Positions 1-10,843 of a DNA stretch of 64,000 nucleotides are shown here, piece by piece. The notes beneath the pieces are model-generated. The model searched no databases. It was not told where the DNA came from and worked only from the letters and a program-made list of their open reading frames with translations. Source of the DNA: Notospermus geniculatus (Eukaryota; Nemertea; Pilidiophora; Heteronemertea; Lineidae); the NCBI GenBank assembly GCA_002633025.1, contig NMRB01001556.1, positions 56,602 to 120,601 on the forward strand. Direction: 5' to 3'. A program made the translations under genes and the position numbers. Every line of letters starts with the position of its first letter. The stretch's first letter is position 1.

Positions 1-872
1 ATGATTTTTGGGTAATGCCACCTGGCGGCCATATTGGATGTCTGATCGGGCTGGAACTTCACATGCACATAAAGGTCATCTGCAGGGGGCCACGTAGCAC
101 ATTGGAGCGCTTTGGGGCAAGTCGTTCCTGAGTTACAGCACTTTGATGATTTTCGGGTTACGCCACCTGGTGGCCATATTGGATATCCGATCGGGCCGAA
201 ACTTCACATGGACATAAAGGTCATCTGCAGGGGGCCACATAGCACATTGGAGCACTTTGGGTTAAGGCGTTCCGGAGTTACAGCATTTTGATGATTTTTG
301 GGTTACGCCACCTGGTGGCCATGTTTGAAGTCAAATCAGGCCGAAATTTGACACGCATGTAAAGGTCATCTAGATGGAGGTAAATATCAAATTTGAGCAC
401 TCTGCGTCAAGCCGTTCCCGGGTAATAGCACTTACTTGATTTTCAGCTTACGCCACCTGGCGACCATATTGTATGTCCAATCGGGCCGAAACTTCGTATT
501 TTCTAAGGTACCCCACCAATGCATGTTTATGCAAGATATGAAGTCACGCGGTGACATAATGGCAAACTGTGGCAGGTTCGTCACTTTTGTCGAACTTTGA
601 CCTCTGTGACCTTGAAAAGTAGGTCAAATCAAAAACCCGCTATATATGTTATGTATCCTTATTTGCTACACCTATGATAAAAATTTGGAGATGATCTAGT
701 CATTAGTTCAGGAGTTATTGCAATTTTTGTGTTTTCGGTTTCCGCCACCTGGTGGCCAAGCTAAGAGTCGAATCAGACCGAAACTTGGTGTCGCGGGTCA
801 TCTGACCTAGGGGTATATGTGTACCAAGTTTCAGATCAATAGCTGCAGCGGTTACGAAACGTGCCCTGCTAA

Positions 873-1282
873 AGCTACGTACACATGCATCCGTTTTTCC
901 GACAACGACAATACGGAAACGGCAAAAAAATCGATTGTAGGAAAATGAATTGATCCGTACACATGAATGCGGGACGGTTATACGACTATCCGGTAATGCG
1001 ATACGATTATCCGTTTATTTTTGGAATCGGTTCAGGAGCGATTTTTTGCCGTTGTCGGACGAAAGTCATGCGTTTATATTACATCAGTACACGTGGCAAG
1101 TACACATATGGTAATGTCGTCGTCGTCCATCATGTCGCATTTGCTGGTAAGATTCGTCCGCTTTTATACTTATAGCCGTAGTCATGTGTACACCCAAAAC
1201 GCATTGCCGCTGACGTTGTCGTCGCCGCATTGTCGTTGCCGCATTTTCGTTGTCGGAAAAACGGATGCATGTGTACGTAGCT
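873..1282. mobile_element. TIR element (MITE), 410 bp, TAA target duplication
   Basis: The ends are inverted repeats of about 34 nt (AGCTACGTACACATGCATCC at the left, its complement at the right). TAA is present on both sides (870-872 and 1283-1285). Removing the element and one TAA restores the phrase TGCCCTGCTAACGGAC that is intact in the copies at 19.1-19.3 and 26.6 kb, so this is a real insertion. A 3-bp TAA/TTA duplication is typical of PIF/Harbinger elements; the family assignment is inferred. No transposase is encoded. Confidence 0.88.
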
Positions 1283-1351
1283 TAACGGACCACGACGGAC
1301 GACGGACGACGACGACGACGACGACGGACGACGGACGCTGCACCATTGTAA

Positions 1352-1771
1352 AGCTAAGCGCACATGTCCGACAAAAAGCCTTCCGAAATGTGTATGTTTA
1401 CCGGATCCGTTCACCGGATGCACTTTAACGCACGGCAACACCGCGCACATGTATGCGATAAAATTAGCAGCACCGACGGATGTCAGTTTTACCTTCAATG
1501 GGAAAATCGAAGGGTTGTCCCAAAATTACGTCATTTTAAAGGAATTCCTTCCGAATACCCGACGGCAACAGTTAGTTTTGACGGATGAATAGAACATGTT
1601 CCATTCGTCCGATATCGCATGCGTTACTCAATTCGTTCCGGATGATAATAACGGCCATCATGGCCATGTGCGGTGGCAAGTGTCAATCAGTGTGTCCCAT
1701 ATTAATCCAGTAATGGATCCGGTAAACGTATACATTTCGGAAGGCTTTTCGTCGGACATGTGCGCTTAGCT
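1352..1771. mobile_element. TIR element (MITE), 420 bp, TAA target duplication
   Basis: The inverted ends are about 57 nt long and begin AGCTAAGCGCACATGTCCGA. They are flanked by TAA at 1349-1351 and 1772-1774. The element interrupts the segment between the GACGACGG-rich stretch and the terminal hairpin of the host repeat. Its first bases resemble those of the element at 873-1282 (AGCTANG..CACATG), so the two look like relatives. Harbinger-like by duplication length (inference). Confidence 0.88.
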
Positions 1772-2106
1772 TAATAGCTCACCCCAGTGAGCTAAAAATC
1801 TTCCTGTATCGTGGGTGCAACATGGGTACAGAAAACTCACTGCCATGGGATGGGTTCTACTTGGTCCTACGTGTAGGCCTACTTTGGCGTTGAACACCAT
1901 GAGAATGTGTAGACAACGGCCATGGGTACTTTATACCCAGACGCGGGAAATGGGCTAAAAATGGGACAATGAATTTACCCATATCCATGAGTAACGGACC
2001 AACTGGGTTTCGCAGTGGCACGTCAGTAATCTGGCTAAATGGCCACGCGCACTGCGATTTCTCGTGCACATTCAACTCTTTGGTAGGCTATGGAAAATCC
2101 CATTAC

Positions 2107-2346
2107 CAGTGTGGTGATTCAAACACAAAATTATTTTATTCGTACGCGAAGTCGCTGACGCATAACTAATGGTGCTTGTCGCATTCGCAGTTCATCTGGT
2201 AAATGGAATGGGTGACGGGTGATTACGAAATAAGCTGTCACCCCTTCTATTTGCCTAAACAACTGCAAAAATAGTCAACACGATTAGTTATGCATGAGTA
2301 AAATCGCGTACGAATAAAATAATTTTGTGTTTGAATCACCACACTG
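2107..2346. mobile_element. MITE, 240 bp, ATTAC target duplication
   Basis: Inverted ends of about 40 nt start CAGTGTGGTGATTCAAACAC. ATTAC is repeated directly on either side (2102-2106 and 2347-2351), giving a 5-bp duplication. Non-coding. Confidence 0.8.
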
Positions 2347-2423
2347 ATTACGCGTGATCAGCACAAATTGAAATCGGTGTAAATTGAAACAGACTAGACA
2401 GCGCTACCAACTTCAAATATTAC

Positions 2424-2560
2424 TGAGGTTTCGCAAATCTGAAGAAACACGAAGTACGAAATTAGACTTCATTTCCATGACGTAATGTATTTCAGGAGAT
2501 GGTTGGTACCACAAATATCGCCTGCTGCACGTCTTTCAGCGTAGATTGTTGTACTTGACT
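2424..2560. repeat. Partial copy of the MITE at 62791-63140
   Basis: The sequence matches the left part of the NUDCD1-intron element almost base for base (GAGGTTTCGCAAATCTGA, then GGTACCACAAATATCGCCTG). The matching right end was not found here, so this copy is truncated or diverged. Confidence 0.7.
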
Positions 2561-2769
2561 CGATGACTCGATGGCGCGATGACTCGAAGGCGCGAAGAAG
2601 ACCAATTAAATACGGTACATACGGTATAAACTTGTGGGGAACCCTGAGATGTATTGAAGGGAATTCTGATAAAAAAAAAACTATACTCCAAATTTTGGTG
2701 TTCGTTTGGGGAGACATCGGAATCATCTTTCTGCTTCGAAATGACTGATTAGATTTGAACACATCCTAT

Positions 2770-3340
2770 GACATCACAAAATCTAATCTCAGCGTTATCG
2801 TAATAGGTAGGTCTGAAGTACCGCTTTTAGTCAGGTGCTACATTCCAACTTCATATAGTCGCCTAACGGATCTAGTCAGCAAAATAATGCATAACATAAT
2901 AAAAATTCTTATCTCATATATTGTCTCTGAGATATAGGCCTACTGTATCCGATGTGTTTAGTGGCCGCGGCCGGGAAGATCGTTGTGCCTAGATTTTCTA
3001 ATAGGCCTAACACGTTCCCGGCAAGTTATAAAATAGGATCTAAAGCTGCTTTTCCACGAGACGTTTGCGGGCGCGGAATAGGAGGCGGGCGCGGGTGGAA
3101 AAAATCGATCCAACGTATTTCCCTTTAGCTGTTTCACTCGCACCCGCTCCCGCCACCGAAACCGCGTCCGCAAACGGGCAGCTCGAAAAGGGCTTACTGG
3201 ATATAGCATAACCATAAAAAGCATAACATAATCTTAAACCTAGTACCAAAGTTATACCCAGTTGAGATGTACAAAAAGTGTCCTGGATATCATGTTTTTT
3301 TACATGGGAGCGAGGTGCAGATGGCACGTGCAGAGGGAGC
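2770..3340. other. Non-coding spacer with one dispersed repeat
   Basis: No gene is supported. A stretch at about 3047-3135 (GCTGCTTTTCCACGAG through AAAAAATCGATCCAACGT) is repeated in inverse orientation at about 43800-43875, so it is a dispersed element fragment. Confidence 0.6.
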
Positions 3341-3387
3341 GCATCTTGTGCAAGACCCCATAACAGTGAGTTAGTGTTGAGTATCAG

Positions 3388-3600
3388 AGGCCATTTCGAG
3401 ACAAAAGCAAAAGAAGGGTTTTAGTTTAATGGATAATGCATTACACAGTCAAACTTCGAACGAGTATTGTGCAACACCTGTCGCTTCGAAATCGATGTGA
3501 TCTTCACAAAATGTACATTGTGACCTACTTATTTCAAATATGCCATTAACTCATTTCAACACAATTTTCATGGAACCTCGTTTCCAGGTGCAGGGTCACC
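3388..3600. repeat. Dispersed repeat shared with 20255-20450
   Basis: About 200 bp (AGAAGGGTTTTAGTTTAATG ... GGAACCTCGTTTCCAG) match the interior of the TIR element at 20188-20576 at roughly 80 percent by eye. No inverted ends are visible around this copy, so it is a fragment. Confidence 0.7.
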
Positions 3601-4965
3601 GGCGAGTTTGATACGCGGTGACTCTGCGAGCCATCGATCGATCGACCCGTCGCGACGTCATACTGTGGATTTTGCGTCATGAAAAAGTCACGTCCCCACG
3701 TTGCTTAGCGACTCATACATGTAGGAAACTCAAAATGTAAACACGGAAGTGAACGCTGGTTTTGACACGTTTGATCGGTGACTGGGTGTCTCATCGTATT
3801 GCATAAAATTCCCCCAAACCCTGGTGCAAACTTGCATTGTCAGCGGGTGCAAAGTCATGTGCCGCCAAGGGAAATCTGGCATAGAATTCCAGATGAATAC
3901 GAATTTCCGTGAAAAGAGCGCGGTGGTTGCAAGCCATCCAAGTTCCAATGCGAAGATGACGATCGTTAGGCCTACATGGGTGTCGTGTTTGCTCACTGCA
4001 TTTTGTATCATCTTTATAGAAGTGCTGAGTTGAACCCCGAGGCATCATATTCGGCGGCAATGTCAAGCAATAATATGCTGGAACACACTGTAGCCCCCCC
4101 CCCCCCCCCCCCCATGANTGGTTCATAAATTCGATCAACTGATCTAAGTGCTAACTGATTTAGACTTCGACCTGATGCATGTGCATGTTTCATTTCACTG
4201 AATGTCTTGTCACATATGAATTAAAAAACTCTCGGCTTCTGTCTCGATTTCAATCATCGAAGCGGCAAACTACTAGTATGGGCGCAGCCATGAGACTCAA
4301 GAGGTGCTGGCGTCCTGACAACCAATCACCTAGCGGAACGACAAGAAACTAGGTATCCGCGCCACTGTCATGGTGGGCGTGGAAATAATGAGTACTCCCG
4401 ATTATGTTATGCTTTTTATGATTATGCTATATCCAGTAAGCCTTATGGGCTTACTTATGAAAGTTACTCTCTAACCAATGTCTAGTCAAAAGGCCAAATG
4501 GTAAGTACAGAAAATACATGTGCATTATTGTTGATGTTTTACAGAGGATCGGTGTTCGTTGGCATTGGCTACCATTTGTTGTCCTAGATGCAGGTGCTTG
4601 CTGAGATCAAAAGAAATAGGCACAAAAAGATAATTTTTGTCTCTAATGGAAAGGTGTCATTCTGACAGATGGATTCCTTTTGCTTGCAATGTTTAATTTT
4701 GCACCAGTGGCCTTGATTGTGCACTTCTCATACTATGTAATGCTTAATGCTCCTGCTGTAAATTCCAGTTATAGGCTACTCGAAAGTTAGTGAACCCCAC
4801 ACCACAACTGCTGAATAACGTGTCTTAACTCGAGCATGGAATTTTCCTGCGAGTTAACGATTTTATGAATATATGTCACATTGTGATGGAAGGACAAATT
4901 TCATGTTGTGGTATTAAAGTCGTCTACTGAAATTCCATGTTGGGCTTAAGACACCTTAAGGCCCG
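3601..4965. other. Spacer without recognised features
   Basis: No ORF, splice-bounded exon or RNA gene could be supported. A poly-C run ending at a single N (4118) marks an assembly weak point. Confidence 0.5.
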
Positions 4966-4969
4966 TTTA

Positions 4970-5342
4970 CCCATGCAACTTTTCATATGCAACTTCATGC
5001 AACTTGTTAATTGTCTGATGAGACCAACAATTTCATCAAAGTTGCATGTGTAAACGGGCATGCAACTTGTTGCAACTAACTACTGCAACTTGTTGCAAAA
5101 TTAGGATCCAGATCCTATTTTCTGTTGAAGTTGCAACAAGTTGCACGTCGCTGGCCAATGAGAATACAGCAAAAAATCATGTGACGTCTAAGCCAAAATC
5201 GCTGTCAAACAAAGGATTCCCGCCAAAATTCCTGCAACGTGTTGCGAATTTCTGCAACTTATCGCACTGAATGTTGCAGGTAGACTGCAACAAGTTGCAG
5301 GTTGCCGCAACTTGCAACTTGGTGCAACCTAGTGTAAACCGC
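4970..5342. mobile_element. MITE-like element rich in GCAACTTGTTGCA
   Basis: The ends are imperfect inverted repeats (GCCCGTTTACCCATGCAAC at the left; GGTGCAACCTAGTGTAAACC at the right). The interior is crowded with TGCAACTTGTTGCAA motifs, themselves palindromic. Non-coding; no clear target duplication. Confidence 0.65.
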
Positions 5343-5465
5343 TATTTATGCAGTAATCATGCTGTGTTCAGACTGGTACACGACAGTGTATCAATGTATC
5401 TCATTTCATTTGTAAATAGATAGTAGTAATTAAAAGCATTTAATGTTGTACATGTGGTGACAGTC

Positions 5466-6521
5466 TACAGTCTTGTTCGTAATAATATCAACACCTATTA
5501 TCTCAAATATCTCATTAACCACCAAACCAATTTAAATGCGTTTTTCTGCATAAGGTCAGAAATCTTGTTGACTACAACTGGGCATCAATGTTTTTGCACA
5601 AGATTCACTTCTTCATTGCGTAATCTGTCGTTGAAAAAAGGTCCAAAAAAAACTTTCTTGTTTCTGGATTTTTCACCAAAATTCCTTTGCTAGAATGAAG
5701 TTATGCCAAAATAAAGGCGATTTAGCAAGTTACTGTAAAAATCGGCCATTTAGTTTTTGAAAAATTGACATTTTTGTAAAGCTATATCAACACCACTTGT
5801 CTTCCACTGCCAACAACTTATGAGGCGGTCCATACATAATAATGCAAACCATACTTCATGTCCCTTGTGTAGGCTGTCAGTGCATACAAAATCCATAGAT
5901 CTATAGAACAGGGCCGAGTCCTATGTGGCAAAAGTGTTACATAATAATTTTTCAAGTGTGTGGAGGCTTTAGTGCGGACCAATTCATGCACTGGTTAACT
6001 TCAAACAAAGATGACAAAGGCTACTGAGTTCTTTCTCAATGCCTGTTACTTTTTTACAATACAATGTCATGAATAACCAGTACAGGTCACAACATTTATC
6101 TATGCCTATACAGTGACCCATGCATGGTGTATGGTTTGCATTATTATGTAGGGGCCGTCTCATAAGTTGTTGGTAGTGGAACACAAGTGGTGTTCATATA
6201 GCTTTACAAAAACCTCAATTTCTCAATAACTAAACGATGTATTTTGACAGTAACTTGCTAAATCACCTTTATTTTGGCATAACATCATTCTGGCCAAGGA
6301 ATTTTGGTGAAAAATCCAGAAACAAAAAAGGTTTTTTTTGGACCTTTTTTAAATGACAGATTACGCAATGAAGAAGTGAATCTTGTGCAAAAACATTTGA
6401 TGCCCAGTTGTAGTCAACAAGATTTCTGACCTCATGCAGAAAACCGCATTCAAATTGGTTTGGTGGCCTATGAGATATTTGAGATAATAGGTGTTGATAT
6501 TAATACGAACAAGACTGTACA
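5466..6521. mobile_element. Foldback element, about 1.06 kb, copy 1
   Basis: Almost the whole element is two inverted arms of roughly 400 bp, beginning TACAGTCTTGTTCGTA and ending in the complement. The arms include CACCAAACCAATTTAAATGC and AGTTACTGT. A second copy in the same orientation lies at 36252-37302 and is about 95 percent identical by eye. No transposase ORF is present, so it would need activity supplied in trans (inference). Confidence 0.85.
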
Positions 6522-6849
6522 CATATTAAAGGCGTGTCAGTGGGTACATGTAGTCTCCCTACGCAGCTGCAATGTTCCATTCGCTCCACTCTGCGAATTC
6601 ACATTCCAAATTCAAGCATGAGTGAATCGATGAGGGAGTAGGCCCCAATGAAAAGATTGCTTCTGCAGTCTAATCACAGAGGCCTGCTAATAATATAAAT
6701 GATGCATTTTTTCCTGTTCTCACTGAAGGAGAAAAAGGTAATGATCAGGTTTACTTTCGAGAATTGTGTTTTGTGCGAGGGTTTTAACAAAGACAGAGGA
6801 ACTTATTAGAACTCACTTCTGAACACCCACCGCCGCCCCACCACCATAG

Positions 6850-7225
6850 CCTGGTTCCCTGGCCACCGTCCAGACGGCGCTGCGTAGACGGAGGCCAGGC
6901 AGTAGCTGCCGAGCATGATAAGTGACGTGATTACAACGGGGATGACCTATTTTGGGCAGGAGACAAAGCCAGCCTACCGATTCTGAGTAATCGATTCGAC
7001 CAAGTAAAAAATACCTCATTCTTTTCACCAGGGTTGTATTTATCAAGCATTAGTTATCTAAATCCATGTATTATGATTCCCCAAATCTCCATTTCGTTTG
7101 TCAGATTAATCGACGATTGGAAATCACGGGGCCATACCCTTTCCCCGGAATTCCGGGGAAAAGCAACGGCTACTGCCTGGCCACCGTCTACGCAGCGCCA
7201 TCTGGACGGTGGCCAGGGAACCAGG
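6850..7225. mobile_element. MITE with 55-nt GC-rich inverted ends
   Basis: The left end CCTGGTTCCCTGGCCACCGT is repeated in inverse orientation at the right (ACGGTGGCCAGGGAACCAGG), and the match continues through the GGCCAGGCAGTAGC region. About 376 bp in total and non-coding. Confidence 0.85.
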
Positions 7226-7357
7226 AGTGTGCGTAGCTTCCGGTAGCTCGACTTGAAAGTGCCAGCCTGAAAAAGACCCCGGTTGGGGTCGAAAATTTGT
7301 GCGAAATTTCTGGAGGACGACTCCTTTTATTATATCTACGTGTATATGTACATACAG

Positions 7358-7584
7358 GTTTCATATTCGACAAGAAGCTGCCAGGTTGTCCGGCAAGAAT
7401 ATCATTCACTGTCCGTACTCGATTCGAATGCATCGCTAAATGCATACAGGACCAATCATGTCGTTCGGTCTCTGTGACATCACGATTGCCAACATCATGT
7501 CAGCTGTTTTTATCGAAGCGGAGCCTAAAAGAGAGGAGTCGACATTGTACGAACTGGAATTTCCGAGCAATAGAATATGAGTAA
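7358..7584 (+). CDS. Terminal exon encoding a PAN/apple-like domain
   Basis: A clear acceptor (TATGTACATACAG before 7358) opens a 75-residue frame ending at TAA 7582-7584. It starts with two bases of a split codon (phase 1). The peptide has a PAN/apple pattern: FDKKLPGC, then FECIAKCIQDQSCRSVSV, a later SCQLF and a last HCTNW. Cysteine spacing of the C-x3-C-x5-C type and the hydrophobic positions fit PAN modules of secreted or membrane invertebrate proteins, which bind proteins or carbohydrates. Upstream exons (signal peptide and others) were not found; MITEs lie on both sides. It could be the last exon of a live gene or an orphaned copy. Domain call is by pattern only. Confidence 0.5.
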
Positions 7585-7637
7585 TGGGTTCCCAAATGAA
7601 GTAAGACTTCTAAAATTTAAGATGACTCAGGAAAACT

Positions 7638-8018
7638 AAACCCCCTACGCAGTTGTGTACCGCGGCCTCTGCGGTTTACCCGCTCTCCACAACTTCGACA
7701 ACACTTCGTGGAAGTCGCCGCGTTTGGTCAACAGATGGCATCAGGTCCTGGCGCGAGTTTTACAGCCTATCAGCACGCTGCTTTCAGAACTCTTTTGCCC
7801 GTTGGCAACGGATGGTCTTGTGCTACCTTGGCTACGAACCGCTCGGCCAATGAAAAAGTGTCTCAGGCCAGCTTGGTTACGGGTTGTCCGGTGCTCTCAT
7901 TGGTCGACTCTCTCAGCGCCATCTGTTGACCAAACGCGGCGAATTTTACGAAGTTTACGCAGTTGTGGAGAGCGAGTAAACCGAAGGGGGCGCAGCTCAC
8001 AACTGCGTAGGGAGTTTA
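7638..8018. mobile_element. Mutator-like MITE, 381 bp, 10-bp target duplication
   Basis: Long inverted arms of more than 100 bp begin TAAACCCCCTACGCAGTTGT and end with the complement (...GCGTAGGGAGTTTA). CAGGAAAACT is present immediately outside both ends (7628-7637 and 8019-8028). Long TIRs with a 9-11 bp duplication are the signature of Mutator-like elements; the superfamily is inferred. Small ORFs inside are arm shadows. Confidence 0.88.
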
Positions 8019-8060
8019 CAGGAAAACTGACATGTCACCAAATAAAGTACATGATGTGGC

Positions 8061-8294
8061 CTATAGAGCTTGAGCCGCGGCTCATTATGACGTCACGTTT
8101 TACCTGCAGTCCGCCATGCTGCCGGTCAACGACAAAGTGCGCCACGTGCAAATCGCGTCATGGTTGAAGACGCAACACTCCACTTGCGCTGACGACAAAC
8201 TGCACCACGTGGGTCGCCGACGTCATTTGACGTCAGTTTGACCGGCAAGAAGGCGGATTTTTTCGTGATGACGTCATCGGCTCGAGCTCTATAG
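8061..8294. mobile_element. MITE, 234 bp
   Basis: The inverted ends are CTATAGAGCTTGAGCC at the left and GGCTCGAGCTCTATAG at the right. Internal matches include TGACGTCA and GCCGGTCAA, so the arms span about 75 nt. No clear target duplication. Confidence 0.75.
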
Positions 8295-8480
8295 CTGACA
8301 CCTTTGTACGAGTTAAGAGTACCGACATCATGTTTTGCAACTACCATTTCTATTCTTGAGCAGTGTGTTATAGATTTGCGCACTTGACGCAATGTTCCCG
8401 GAACGCAGCTATGCTGCCACCTTGCGGAGCATTCAATTGTCTTGAGTAGAACGCCACGTCATTGGTTACACGCGAGTCGG

Positions 8481-8530
8481 AGCGTGTATCACACACACCC
8501 GAACCATCTCTCCATGGTTCGGGTGCGTGT
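8481..8530. repeat. Short palindrome
   Basis: CACACACCCGAACCAT is followed a few bases later by ATGGTTCGGGTGCGTGTG, giving a stem of about 16 bp. Function unknown. Confidence 0.6.
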
Positions 8531-8822
8531 GCATTCGAGAACTTGAGCAGAAAGTACCTCATATGCCAACCCACTGTTATCATGGTTATCGACGCTGCAA
8601 TCAGATCCACACGCAGGCCTAGGCCTACTCATCTCTAAGCCGCCCTAAACCTAAACCAACACTGGTTCCGATTCCTCTGGGTACTGTGCTAATATGCTTA
8701 ATCTCACTGAAGATAAGACAGATTTCATCATTTTTCTTCCCCAAAATACGCAGAAACGGATCAGTATCCGCATGTGGCGTTTAATGTTGTAATTGTTCGG
8801 TATCTCCGACCACTTGTGTCCA

Positions 8823-9175
8823 TTCTGCATAATGCATCGTGTAGAAATCGGCTAACCTCTTCCTACACTCTACAGCAAGTAGACAGATTCCGTGTTCAAC
8901 GCTTTGGAAGAAGCCTCGTTTCTTCGTCGTTCAGGGAAGAAAAAATATCAATGATGTCATTTCATCAAATTTTGATTGGTCAACGTCATATCCCAAGAAC
9001 ACGTCATGCACGTGGGTCGGTGCAAGCTTTGCCGTGATTGGTTGCTATTTTTGGGACCGGGGAGATCCGTTGAACACGGAATGTCGTTTGCTTGCGTGAA
9101 GGTCAAGGGAGAGGGGAAGCCGAGTCTTTACCTGAACTCAGTGAAGATGCTTGTGTCAGAAACGTTGGCAATCAC
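8823..9175 (-). repeat. Internally deleted copy of the RecQ-exon-bearing repeat
   Basis: Read on the minus strand, three blocks match the region around 20.7-22.6 kb in order: 8823-8935 matches 22540-22640, 8996-9105 matches 22195-22285, and 9103-9165 matches 20730-20790. The segment that carries the helicase exon at 22309-22458 is absent, and so is the 1.4-kb foldback insert at 20786-22197. This copy therefore shows the empty site of that insert. Confidence 0.75.
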
Positions 9176-9291
9176 CTCAAACCATGGAAAGGCAGGTGAA
9201 TCTTGTATCCCGCACTTGTTTTGATCACCTGAGGAATATTAATCCTATCAGAAAGTTGTTTCGCATCATTCTAATCCAAGTAAAAAACACC

Positions 9292-9408
9292 TCACTGATA
9301 TAATTTTCTTTTCAGTTCCACAAATGTTCGATGCTGAGGTTCAAGACGGAAACAAAATAAATTCTTCAATGTCCGCCTAAATCTCGTCCCCGACAAACAA
9401 TATACTCC
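9292..9408 (-). pseudogene. Relic of a GPCR C-terminus
   Basis: The minus strand encodes VYCLSGTRFRRTLKNLF followed by an unrelated tail and TGA. The match to helix 7/8 of the intact receptor at 11353-12504 (IYCLTGTRFRRTLKNLF) is nearly exact over 15 residues, and the DNA matches over about 60 bp. Helices 1-6 are missing. It is a truncated paralogue or a displaced fragment of the neighbouring gene, 2 kb away on the same strand. Confidence 0.75.
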
Positions 9409-9803
9409 TCTGCCAAATGTCCATGGAATGTGAATGGAATGTCAGCACCCAGCCTCCCCACATGTCCTAAGTAAACCGATACTTGTCTCCAAGCCAAAGT
9501 ATGTCACCCGTGTAAAAAGTGATTGATTGGATACAACTGCAACAGTGCAGGCAATGCTTTAAAAGGTAGCATGGATGTGGTCTATGAACAGATGAACATA
9601 GGCATCATAGGCACAGGACAAGGCAAGGCTTGAGGACAAGGCGTAGTTGACAACCATTCTTGTAAAAAGCCAGAGGAGAGGGGTGGGGTTAAAATATTAT
9701 CTCAGGAGTGCAAGCGCCCACTTAGGGCAATATAGCTACTCATCAAACAATATTGGACGATATTAATGATATGTTAATGATATTGGACAATATTAATGAT
9801 ATG

Positions 9804-9955
9804 TAGGAGGAAACCGGGGACACCGGAGGAAACCTACGATGTCGAGGAGAGATCGCCCTCTCGACCACATAAAGCCACTTGCACGACCGGGGATCGAACC
9901 CGCGACATCAGTGGTGGCAGGCGCCGATGTTTCCACTGCGCCACCCCGATACCCC
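9804..9955 (-). mobile_element. tRNA-derived SINE
   Basis: On the minus strand it begins with a tRNA-like head with an A box (TGGCGCAGTGG) and B box (GGGTTCGATCCC). It continues into the phrase TTTCCTCCGGTGTCCCCGGT seen in many invertebrate SINEs. The minus-strand 3' side runs into short direct repeats of ATATTAATGATATG (9740-9803), which look like the tail. Pol III-transcribed and mobilised by a LINE in trans (family knowledge). Confidence 0.8.
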
Positions 9956-10770
9956 AAAAGGGTGGGGCCCTGGGTGTTTTTGTAAACTTTTTCCTGCACC
10001 ACTGAAGAATCACAAACTGATGATTGCACTTGCAGTGAGTGCCTGCCAGCTTTTATCTAACACTAGTGTAGACTGAGAGGGTTAACAGTCGTCAGGTGAA
10101 GTGAGATGCATTACACTGTCTCGTGTCAACTATAAACAAGACCCTAGTTGACATGTGTTTCTTATCAGACCATAATTAACTGGTATGTGGCTAAAAATAT
10201 CTGCTTGGTTTCAAGCAAGTTGGAGACATTTGGCAGAGGAGTATTTTGCTGTGATACAGAAAAGTGCGATTGCGCAACTTCCTAAATTGTGTGCCATGAT
10301 CATGCTGATGATATTTCAGAAGGTTTCCCTTTGGCATGTTTCCGGATTTAGGGGAAATGGATGTGTGGTAATGAAGCGCCACCTATTGTTGTAATCCACA
10401 AAAGTGCCATTGCATAACTTCCTATATTGTCTGCCATGATCATCCTCATGATATTTCTGAAAGTTTCCCTTTGGCATGAGTCTGTATTTAGCGGGAAATG
10501 ACTAGGGGCTTACAGAGCCCTCTGGTGGCAGAATATCTATGTTTCCACCCCCAGATTACGGGTCAAATATTAGGGGTGCCATAGAACTTCAGGGTTATTA
10601 TGAATCTANCCGGGTTCGAGCCTTGCGATGGGAATTTTTATTTTTTTCACGTGTCAGTTTCTCTGTTTATTTTTTTTTGCTGAAAACGTTTTTTCGCAGG
10701 ATGAATATCTCCCCAGCCCTTCCATTTCCCTACAAATCTGCATTTGCTAATAAATACTTATAACCACAGA
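9956..10770. other. Spacer with a local duplication
   Basis: No gene is supported. The phrase GTGCGATTGCGCAACTTCCT at about 10264 recurs diverged at about 10404 (GTGCCATTGCATAACTTCCT), a local 140-bp duplication. A single N (10609) precedes CCGGGTTCGAGCC, a possible B-box remnant of a truncated SINE. Confidence 0.5.
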
Positions 10771-10775
10771 TCCCT

Positions 10776-10843
10776 GTCAGCTGCCCTGCACAGAGAGACT
10801 TTTCACTAAAGTCTCTCTGAATGCAGGGCAGCTGACAACCATC
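10776..10843. repeat. Hairpin, 28-bp stem
   Basis: TGTCAGCTGCCCTGC.AGAGAGACTTT is mirrored by AAAGTCTCTCTGAATGCAGG and GCAGCTGACA. A perfect or near-perfect stem with a short loop. It may be a tiny MITE; no transcript evidence. Confidence 0.7.

Larger units (their letters stand above)
1..1797 (+). repeat. 145-bp-period dispersed repeat, family A copy 1
   Basis: The block is made of degenerate tandem units, each carrying GCCACCTGGYGGCCATATTG. The core starts at 17, 162, 307, 452 and 744, so the period is 145-146 bp; the fourth interval equals two units. A unique tail follows (control phrase TGACCTCTGTGACCTTGAAA near 600), then a GACGACGG-rich stretch and a terminal hairpin AGCTCAC..GTGAGCTAA near 1775-1795. 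The left edge lies outside the window. Two TIR elements are inserted in the tail (873-1282 and 1352-1771). Other copies lie at 18.2-19.4 and 25.7-26.7 kb. No coding potential is seen. Confidence 0.85.

Noticed and set aside
1021-1588. Several overlapping frames of 70-135 codons
   Set aside because: They run through the two MITEs and the GACGACGG stretch; the threonine and serine runs come from the simple repeat.
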